A stretch of DNA of 17,361 nt from CAZUXE01 sp964624585 (GTDB lineage: Bacteria; Hydrothermota; Tepidihabitantia; B3-TA06), in assembly GCA_964624585.1 (NCBI GenBank), contig CAZUXE010000037.1, positions 1-17,361 of the forward strand. The letters are read 5' to 3'. The notes below the pieces were generated by a model. The model was given only the letters and a program-made list of their open reading frames with translations, searched no databases and was not told the DNA's origin. This document shows, piece after piece, positions 1-4,694 of this stretch (positions are counted from its first letter, which is position 1; each line of letters begins with the position of its first letter). The translations under genes were made by a program, and so were the position numbers.

Positions 1-34
1 AAAAATACCGGATAATTTTGTAGCAATTATCGGT
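1..34 (-). terminator. Rho-independent terminator overlapping the stop codon of the GH114-type gene
   Basis: Read on the minus strand, ACCG-ATAAT (34-26) can pair with ATTAT-(C bulge)-CGGT (16-7) across a 9-base loop, and the stem is followed by A then five T at the window edge (6-1). The TAA stop codon (29-27) lies inside the 5' arm, so the terminator is fused to the end of the gene. The T tract may continue outside the window. The fold and U tract are read directly from the sequence; termination activity is inferred. Confidence 0.65.
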
Positions 35-983
35 TGAGGAAATTTTCGTAGGAATCAATTTTATCGAGGTAGATTCCGTCAAATCCTTGGGATATAATTA
101 TATCTAAGTATGAGGATGGAGAGCCAAAGATAAGTCGCTGCCAAGGTTTTTCCCAATAACGTACCAGATAGTTGCCTTTCCAGTCAGGATTTTCACCTTC
201 AATCCATGATGGCCTGTTTGATTTATGCGTCCATTCCTGCTTCCAGTAGAAACGATAGTCTTCAGCTTCACCTATTGACATATACGCTAGAAGAATTGCG
301 TTTGATTTATGTTTTAGAGTCGATATTTCAGATGCGGTATAGGGAATACCGTTATCAGCATAGTCCATAATTATTAAATCGAAGCCGAGTTTTGCAAGCG
401 AATCTAAGAACTGCTGACGCCCAATACTTTGCGAATGTTGAAGGATGTAGATAAAGTCGCGCACACTATCTAAGACAATGGGAGATGTGTTTGGGCTTGG
501 CTCTTTTTCGGGATTAACGTTAAGATACGAAAGCTCTCTTACCGTACAGTAGGGAACAAAACCCTTTGCGTGAGAAGAAAAGTAGGCATCGTTAATCTTG
601 CGGAGTTCATCATGGGAAAAAGATGGCGTATCGTTATTTTCAAAAACGTAATCGGTTGTGAGAACTAGCTTTTTTGTTTTTACGTACTCTGCAAGATTAG
701 TCTCAAGCTCCTTAGTTATTTGCCTAGAGGTCTTTTCCCCATCTCCGCTATATCCGTAATAGAGATCTTCTTGACCGATGCCGTCTACTGCAGCTAAATA
801 TCCTAAAGAATTCCACAATCCACTTGCATTTTGAGGAAAAATATAGAATGTGGAGTCCTTCGATTTTGCATAAGTTGATATGTTTATAACAAAATCAACC
901 ATCTTTTGCTTAAAATCGAGCTTCGGTAGATAGCGTGAGCAGTTTATTAACAATAGTGTTATCAAGAGCATATATATCTTCAT
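27..983 (-). CDS. Putative GH114-type (TM1410/COG2342-like) glycosidase, lipoprotein-like, motifs in circularly permuted order
   Basis: The 318-residue product has a short signal peptide ending in a lipobox-like LINC (Cys15), so it is probably membrane-anchored outside the cytoplasm. GH114 enzymes are endo-alpha-1,4-polygalactosaminidases or related exopolysaccharide hydrolases with a (beta/alpha)8 barrel. Family motifs are clear: QN (51-52), DGIGQED (67-73), VLTTDY (107-112), GFVPY (141-145), GFDLIIMDY (200-208), LAYMSIGEAEDYR (232-244), NPDWKGNYLVRYW (265-277) and GFDGIYLDKID (300-310). In the family as I know it, the block from about 200 to 310 precedes the block from about 28 to 155; here it follows, joined by a linker around 158-172. 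Candidate active-site acids are Glu72 and Asp307 (inferred). A TTG start 21 bases upstream (1004) is possible but lies inside the promoter, so I chose the ATG at 983. COG2342 members were once mis-annotated as Cys-tRNA synthetases; this is not one. Confidence 0.8.
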   Translation of the reverse strand: MKIYMLLITLLLINCSRYLPKLDFKQKMVDFVINISTYAKSKDSTFYIFPQNASGLWNSLGYLAAVDGIGQEDLYYGYSGDGEKTSRQITKELETNLAEYVKTKKLVLTTDYVFENNDTPSFSHDELRKINDAYFSSHAKGFVPYCTVRELSYLNVNPEKEPSPNTSPIVLDSVRDFIYILQHSQSIGRQQFLDSLAKLGFDLIIMDYADNGIPYTASEISTLKHKSNAILLAYMSIGEAEDYRFYWKQEWTHKSNRPSWIEGENPDWKGNYLVRYWEKPWQRLIFGSPSSYLDIIISQGFDGIYLDKIDSYENFLNR

Positions 984-991
984 ATTAATAT

Positions 992-1019
992 AGTATAGAT
1001 TCAAATGAAAGGATGTAAA
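992..1019 (-). promoter_or_regulatory. Sigma70-type promoter of the GH114-type gene, predicting a leaderless mRNA
   Basis: On the minus strand a -35 TTTACA (1019-1014) and a -10 TATACT (997-992) are separated by 16 bases. The -10 box ends 8 bases before the ATG at 983, so transcription would start within about two bases of the start codon. No Shine-Dalgarno sequence precedes the ATG. The boxes are read from sequence; the start site is inferred. Confidence 0.6.
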
Positions 1020-1086
1020 GGTTAGGGATGATGTTTTGAAGAATATCTGAAAACTTGGTTTTTAATTGATAATATCTTTTTAATGA

Positions 1087-1114
1087 TTGACTTTATGCTT
1101 ATTTTGAGTAAATT
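1087..1114 (+). promoter_or_regulatory. Possible promoter of the first V4R/HNOB-like gene
   Basis: TTGACT (1087-1092) and TAAATT (1109-1114) are 16 bases apart, the same spacing as other promoters in this window. Transcription would start near 1121 and leave a leader of nearly 60 bases, unlike the leaderless units nearby. The TAAATT box lies in an 11-base element, GTAAATTCTTT, that recurs at 2038-2048 upstream of the second copy, where no matching -35 is visible. The call is therefore weak. Confidence 0.35.
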
Positions 1115-1115
1115 C

Positions 1116-1173
1116 TTTTATTGGGAGTTAAAAAGGACTCCATAAAGGGATTAAAAAGAAATTTTTATGGGAG
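1116..1173 (+). promoter_or_regulatory. 5' leader of the first V4R/HNOB-like gene, with a duplicated SD-like element
   Basis: Two similar blocks, TTTTATTGGGAG (1116-1127) and TTTTTATGGGAG (1162-1173), each carry an SD-like GGGAG. The first lies in a 5-bp stem, GGAGT (1124-1128) with ACTCC (1137-1141). The second lies 5 bases before the chosen ATG at 1179. The leader of the second gene copy has a single AGGAGG and is about 41 bases shorter, so this leader looks expanded by a local duplication or insertion. Confidence 0.45.
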
Positions 1174-1178
1174 ATTGC

Positions 1179-1751
1179 ATGGAATTAAAGGATAGAGGCA
1201 TACTTCCTCGCTATATGAAAAGCTGGCTTATAGAGAAGTATGGTGAGGATGGATTATCCAAAATAACTAAAGTCTTAACTCCTGATGCTCGTGAAATGTT
1301 GCTTAATTCTGTACCGCATGAGTGGTATTCGTCAGCTTTAATTGAAGAGGTATATTCAGTAATACAGCGTGAATTTTCAGCAGATGATCCAGACGTTTTA
1401 ATTTCTCTTGGCTACTTTGTCGGTGAACGTAGCGTAAAGGGGTTTCTAAGTTTTCTCTTTCGCCTAGCCTCATTAGAAACGGGACTTAGACGTATAAAGC
1501 CTTTGTGGGAGAAGTTTCATAAGGGTGGTATAGCAAGTGGCGAATTAATTGAACGAAATGGAAAACAAATAAGAGGATTATTCAAGGTTGAAGGCGCTCG
1601 TCCGGGAGAATGTTCCTGTAAGGTAATAAATGGTATTCTCAAATACATGATTGCCGCTACTGGAGCGACGCAGGTCAATGTTGAAAAGAAAACATGTATC
1701 TATAAAGACGATTCTTTTTGTAGTTGGGAATTTCAGTGCGTTAAAGAATAG
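1179..1751 (+). CDS. V4R/HNOB-like (DUF2378-like) small sensor-type protein, copy 1
   Basis: This 190-residue soluble protein has no signal peptide or membrane segment. The N-terminal part (DRGILPRY, KYGEDGLSK) is rich in charged helices, a middle segment (LGYFVGERSVKGFL, about 77-90) is followed by a helical stretch, and the C-terminal part ends in a Cys-rich motif, KKTCIYKDDSFCSWEF (about 170-185). A late C-x(8)-C near the end followed by a strand recalls V4R and heme-NO-binding-like small-ligand domains and myxobacterial DUF2378 proteins; this assignment is from pattern memory and is tentative. Ligand and partner are unknown. I prefer the ATG at 1179 to one at 1167 because GGGAG lies 5 bases upstream and the protein then aligns with its paralogue from the first residues. 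It is a tandem paralogue of 2068-2634. Confidence 0.7.
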   Translation: MELKDRGILPRYMKSWLIEKYGEDGLSKITKVLTPDAREMLLNSVPHEWYSSALIEEVYSVIQREFSADDPDVLISLGYFVGERSVKGFLSFLFRLASLETGLRRIKPLWEKFHKGGIASGELIERNGKQIRGLFKVEGARPGECSCKVINGILKYMIAATGATQVNVEKKTCIYKDDSFCSWEFQCVKE

Positions 1752-2052
1752 TTCCAGCGGTAGTGTAGAAAGCTATTCTTGTTGGTGTAAAATCTTTTCA
1801 GGGAAGGCGTTATATATTCGGCAAACATCCCAAAACAGACTAAGCTTCGCCGATACTGTACTTTGACTTAGGCTTTTCAAAGTCGTTTGCGTACCCCAAT
1901 TCTAATAAATATAGCTTGCAATCGTTTGTAAGCTATTGACTATGTATTTTTTTTGACTACATTTATCAAAGATGACTTTGGGAAATGTACCTGTAAGCTA
2001 CTATTGATTTTTAAGACTAATTCCATGGTGGTTTTAGGTAAATTCTTTGTAT
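1752..2052 (+). other. Intergenic region between the two V4R/HNOB-like copies, with three inverted repeats
   Basis: No plausible gene is present. Three dyads are visible. ACTTTGA (1860-1866) pairs with TCAAAGT (1877-1883). An 11-bp stem at 1911-1921 and 1926-1936, with one G-T pair and a TCGT loop, is the strongest; a T8 run follows 10 bases later (1947-1954). CAAAG (1967-1971) pairs with CTTTG (1976-1980). The first and third share the CAAAG/CTTTG core. They may be operators, an attenuator, or a weak terminator of the first gene followed by the second gene's leader. I could not place a convincing promoter. Confidence 0.4.
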
Positions 2053-2067
2053 AGGAGGCTTGAAAAA

Positions 2068-2634
2068 ATGAATGACAGAGGCATAGTACCTCGCTATATA
2101 AAAAGGTGGCTACTGGATAAGTATGGTGAGGATGGATTATCGAAAGTTCTCAACAGCTTAACTCCAGCTACTGCGGAGATGTTGCGTAATCCTATACCTC
2201 ATGAATGGTATCCTTCTTCATCGGTTGAAGAGCTTTATGTAACTATTCACCGCATTTTTGCAGCCAATGAACCTGAGGTAATTTATTCACTTGGTTATCA
2301 CATTGCGGAAAAAAGTGTTAAAGGATTCTTAAATTTCCTCATGCGTTTGACTTCTGTAGATGTTATAATTAAACGTGTGAAATCTCTATGGAGGAAATTC
2401 CACGATTCTTCCACGGCAACCGGAGAGATAATTGAACAAAATGGAACGCGAAAAAAAGGACTCTTTAAGGTTGAGGGTCCTTCTCCTGGAGAATACTCAT
2501 GTCAGATAATAACCGGTTTTCTTGAATATATGTTTGTTACTACCGGAGCAACCGAAGTTAAGGTAGAAAAGAAAACATGTATACATAACAGCGATCCGTT
2601 TTGTAGTTGGGAAATTCAATTTACTGAGAACTAA
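2068..2634 (+). CDS. V4R/HNOB-like (DUF2378-like) small sensor-type protein, copy 2
   Basis: This 188-residue soluble protein is the tandem paralogue of 1179-1751. Conserved blocks are DRGI-PRY and KYGEDGLSK near the N-terminus, PHEWY at about 46-50, SVKGFL in the middle, GLFKVEG at about 136, and the C-terminal VEKKTCI ... FCSWE. Keeping both late Cys residues (in KKTCI and FCSWE) in both copies argues that they matter, for example for a disulfide or metal/cofactor binding (inference). An earlier in-frame TTG exists at 2047, but a near-perfect SD, AGGAGG (2053-2058), would then lie inside the gene; with 9 bases between it and the ATG at 2068, it marks the later start. Function is not established. 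Confidence 0.72.
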   Translation: MNDRGIVPRYIKRWLLDKYGEDGLSKVLNSLTPATAEMLRNPIPHEWYPSSSVEELYVTIHRIFAANEPEVIYSLGYHIAEKSVKGFLNFLMRLTSVDVIIKRVKSLWRKFHDSSTATGEIIEQNGTRKKGLFKVEGPSPGEYSCQIITGFLEYMFVTTGATEVKVEKKTCIHNSDPFCSWEIQFTEN

Positions 2635-3115
2635 CTTCAGAACTAGTAAAAAGGTATTCCTGTGAGTACGTCTTTACTATTCTGCGCTCTGTGGATTATT
2701 ACAATTAATTCTCACCTAGAGCTCATTTTTAAGTAAAAAGCGAAATGTTTTAGCTTTCCTGTTAAGCTGGTTTGGAGATATGAAACGGTTTTTATGCAAA
2801 GAAGCTTCGTGAAATGACGCTCCGTTCGTTTGCTGTAACGCTATTCAATTCCATTGTTATACTGTATCCTTATCCGAGATAGCGCTCTACTCGCATTCCC
2901 TGTGTGCGGTAACTAGCCGTTATGTAGTTACTTTATTTTAAGAGAATAAGCGAGTATAGTGCGAGGGAAATCATAGATGAGTTTGAATTTAGTTTTGCTT
3001 AGATATTCTAAGGCGATGAGATAGAAATCCGTTTTATCGTGGTCGGACAAATTTAAGGTAAACAATAACCTGATACAATGAGTTTGTAGGCTATAGGCGG
3101 TTGGATTGTAACGGG
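2635..3115. other. Gene-free interval with inverted repeats; possible uncharacterised RNA at about 2784-2956
   Basis: No credible ORF, tRNA or known riboswitch is recognisable. TAGTAAA (2644-2650) pairs with TTTACTA (2673-2679) just after the preceding gene, without a T tract. Between 2784 and 2956 the following pair in series: AACGG/CCGTT (2784-2788, 2822-2826), CGCTAT/ATAGCG (2839-2844, 2879-2884), and TACTCGC/GCGAGTA (2888-2894, 2950-2956) enclosing GTAACTA/TAGTTAC (2909-2915, 2925-2931). By hand count, G+C is about 43 % in 2781-2930 against about 34-35 % on both sides. Dyads this short also occur by chance in such a length, so an RNA gene is only a possibility. Confidence 0.35.
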
Positions 3116-3143
3116 TTGACACTATGTTCAGAGCAGTTATAAT
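3116..3143 (+). promoter_or_regulatory. Consensus sigma70-type promoter of the tpiA operon, near-leaderless
   Basis: A perfect -35 TTGACA (3116-3121) and a perfect -10 TATAAT (3138-3143) are separated by 16 bases. The expected transcription start is 3150-3152, only 2-4 bases before the ATG at 3154, and no SD sequence is present. Perfect boxes suggest strong constitutive expression of the nine-gene operon downstream (inferred). Confidence 0.8.
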
Positions 3144-3153
3144 TACAGTTCTT

Positions 3154-3912
3154 ATGAGAAGACTGGCAATTATAGGTAACTGGAAAATGCATACTACACC
3201 GCAATCTGCCCATGTGTTGGCGACAGAGCTTAAAGAGCTGCTGCTAGATGTAACTGACGTAGATTGGGGGGTATGTCCACCAGCATTATCAATTCCCACG
3301 GTAGCCGAAACACTTACCGGTACTAATATCGCATGTGGGGCGCAGAATGCTCACTGGGAGTTAAGCGGAGCCTATACAGGCGAACTTTCGGTAGAAGCCT
3401 TAAGGGAGTTGGGATGTAGCTATGTAATAATAGGGCATTCAGAGCGGCGACATGTTTTTGGTGAATCAGACGAGATGATTGCTATGCGTCTGCATAGGGT
3501 TGCGGATGCTGGTCTTTTGCCTATACTTTGCGTAGGGGAAAAAGAAGAAGAACGCGAGCAGGGTTTAACTGAACAGGTATTGGAATATCAGTTAAACAAA
3601 AACCTTGCTAAAGTGGATACCCCTCCGCCTTTTATAGCTTACGAACCTGTGTGGGCTATTGGTACGGGAAAGAGGGCTGAAGTTAATGACGTTGAAGCGG
3701 CGCATCGCTTCATACGGAAAAAATTAGCCGAAAGATTTACCTCTGTCGTTGATGGGGTTAGAATTCTTTACGGCGGAAGTGTTAAACCTGAGAATGTTCA
3801 AGACCTTGCAGTTTGCGAGGAGTTTGATGGAGCTTTGGTAGGCGGAGCGTCCCTTGTGGCCGCTTCCTTTGCCGCGATAGCGTTAAAAGCTCTTGAAAGG
3901 AGAAAATTCTAA
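3154..3912 (+). CDS. tpiA: Triosephosphate isomerase
   Basis: Interconverts dihydroxyacetone phosphate and glyceraldehyde 3-phosphate in the cytoplasm (glycolysis and gluconeogenesis). The 252-residue product has the family's usual length. Landmarks are GNWKMH with Asn9 and catalytic Lys11, the electrophile His95 in IIGHSERR, the catalytic base Glu164 in YEPVWAIGTGK (which also starts the mobile loop), and the phosphate-binding YGGSVKPEN and ALVGGASL near the end. A longer reading from an ATG at 3124 would add ten residues, but that ATG lies between the -35 and -10 boxes and the extension is not part of the family, so the ATG at 3154 is the start. It is first in the operon, 2 bases before secG. 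Confidence 0.96.
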   Translation: MRRLAIIGNWKMHTTPQSAHVLATELKELLLDVTDVDWGVCPPALSIPTVAETLTGTNIACGAQNAHWELSGAYTGELSVEALRELGCSYVIIGHSERRHVFGESDEMIAMRLHRVADAGLLPILCVGEKEEEREQGLTEQVLEYQLNKNLAKVDTPPPFIAYEPVWAIGTGKRAEVNDVEAAHRFIRKKLAERFTSVVDGVRILYGGSVKPENVQDLAVCEEFDGALVGGASLVAASFAAIALKALERRKF

Positions 3913-3914
3913 TT

Positions 3915-4334
3915 ATGCCAGGTTGGTTTATTGGATTACTTACGCTGCATATTGTAGTCGGCGTGTTGCTTATAATTATAATTCTTATCCAGCAGCGTAC
4001 TAAAGGCGGAATTGCTGGAGTTCTTGGAGGAGGCGGAGGAATGGGCGGAGCTGAGCAAATTTTCGGTTCGTCCGGAATTGCTCCAGTCATAACAAAACTT
4101 ACAGTAGTTCTAGGTACAGTATTTTTGGCTATGAGTTTGGGATTAATGCTTATTTCTGTAAGGGTTATGGGGCATTCGCAAGGACAGCTTAATGGCGGTA
4201 GTGGACAACAGCAAGTTCAATCGCCTGCGAATCTTGCTCCCATTCCTGATCAAAATCCCAAGGAGAAAGATTTGATTCAAGATCAAGATACTGAAGCTCC
4301 GGCGAAAGTTGATGAAAATTCTGGAGGAAATTAA
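3915..4334 (+). CDS. secG: Preprotein translocase subunit SecG
   Basis: SecG is the small accessory subunit of the SecYEG channel in the inner membrane and assists SecA-driven export. The 139-residue protein shows the family pattern: a first membrane helix (about 4-25), a polar/Gly-rich turn with QQRTKGGIAG and GGGGGMGG (26-45) and the segment AEQIFGSSG, then a second helix (about 60-83). It is longer than many SecG proteins because of a hydrophilic tail rich in Gln, Pro, Asp and Glu (about 88-139), likely disordered. The SD AAAGGAG (3896-3902) lies in the end of tpiA, 12 bases from the start, which is rather far. The stop codon overlaps the rplU start by one base (TAATG). Confidence 0.92.
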   Translation: MPGWFIGLLTLHIVVGVLLIIIILIQQRTKGGIAGVLGGGGGMGGAEQIFGSSGIAPVITKLTVVLGTVFLAMSLGLMLISVRVMGHSQGQLNGGSGQQQVQSPANLAPIPDQNPKEKDLIQDQDTEAPAKVDENSGGN

Positions 4335-4642
4335 TGTACGCCATTGTTAAAATTGCAGGTTTCGATTATAAGGTAGCTCCCGGTGATAAAATCAGGGTAC
4401 CTTTTTTAGCCAAAGAAGAGGAAGGCAACGAATTGGAGTTTTCGGAAGTGAAGCTTCTATGTACAGAGGAAGATTTAGATTTGGCTCCGAAAGCTTTAGT
4501 TAAAGCAAAGGTTTTGGGGCATAATCGTCATAAAAAGATAATTGTGTTTAAGTTCAAGAAACGTAAGGGCTATCGCCGTAAGCTGGGACATCGCGCAAAG
4601 TTTACCAATTTAGAAGTTACCGAAATTGTACCGATTAAATAA
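4334..4642 (+). CDS. rplU: 50S ribosomal protein bL21
   Basis: bL21 binds 23S rRNA in the large subunit. The 102-residue length is typical. The start MYAIVKIAG--YKV, the Gly-Asp-Lys-Ile strand (17-20) and the basic C-terminal KFKKRKGYRRKLGHR with the following T-N-L-E-V-T-E-I strand identify it. Residues 8-11 read AGFD where most bL21 proteins have GGKQ, a small divergence at a usually conserved turn. SD GGAGG (4323-4327) is 6 bases before the ATG, which overlaps the secG stop. rpmA (bL27), the almost universal downstream partner, is missing: the next gene is clpC after a 52-base gap that contains T runs but no convincing stem. Confidence 0.95.
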   Translation: MYAIVKIAGFDYKVAPGDKIRVPFLAKEEEGNELEFSEVKLLCTEEDLDLAPKALVKAKVLGHNRHKKIIVFKFKKRKGYRRKLGHRAKFTNLEVTEIVPIK

Positions 4643-4694
4643 GTAACATTTTTTATTCCTTTTTCGTCATAACGGGATGAGAGGTTAAAAGATT

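Larger units (their letters stand above)
1108..2680 (+). repeat. Diverged tandem duplication including leader, gene and 3' flank
   Basis: Unit 1 runs from about 1108 to 1790 and unit 2 from about 2038 to 2680. The two proteins are about 55 % identical by hand alignment. Similarity extends outside the coding sequence: GTAAATTCTTT precedes both genes (1108-1118 and 2038-2048), and the 3' flanks starting TTCCAGCGGTAGTGTAGAAA (1752) and TTCAGAACTAGTAAAAAGGT (2636) still resemble each other, each continuing into a TATTC block. Start codons are 889 bases apart. This points to one segmental duplication followed by divergence rather than two separate acquisitions. Confidence 0.6.

Noticed and set aside
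27..983. A second cysteinyl-tRNA synthetase
   Set aside because: COG2342 proteins once bore that label, but the product has a signal peptide and GH114 motifs and no class I synthetase motifs; the real cysS is at 14178-15542.
984..1004. TTG start adding seven residues to the GH114-type protein
   Set aside because: The codons overlap the -10 box; the ATG at 983 gives a normal lipoprotein-like signal peptide.
1651..1866. 71-codon open frame overlapping the end of the first V4R/HNOB-like gene
   Set aside because: It is in another frame of a gene with a conserved paralogue and has no SD or recognisable domain.
2635..3115. tRNA, tmRNA, RNase P RNA or known riboswitch
   Set aside because: I found no T-loop-like GTTCRANNC, no RNase P core motif and no known riboswitch core; only generic stems.
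3124..3153. Ten-residue N-terminal extension of triosephosphate isomerase from an upstream ATG
   Set aside because: The ATG lies between the -35 and -10 boxes, so it would not be on the mRNA, and the family starts at the following Met.
2928..3299. 123-codon open frame on the minus strand before and over the start of tpiA
   Set aside because: It covers the perfect-consensus tpiA promoter and the first part of a certain gene, has low-complexity Ser-rich stretches and resembles nothing known to me.
4643..4694. Terminator between rplU and clpC
   Set aside because: There are T runs but no stable stem in front of them, so I treat the genes as one operon.
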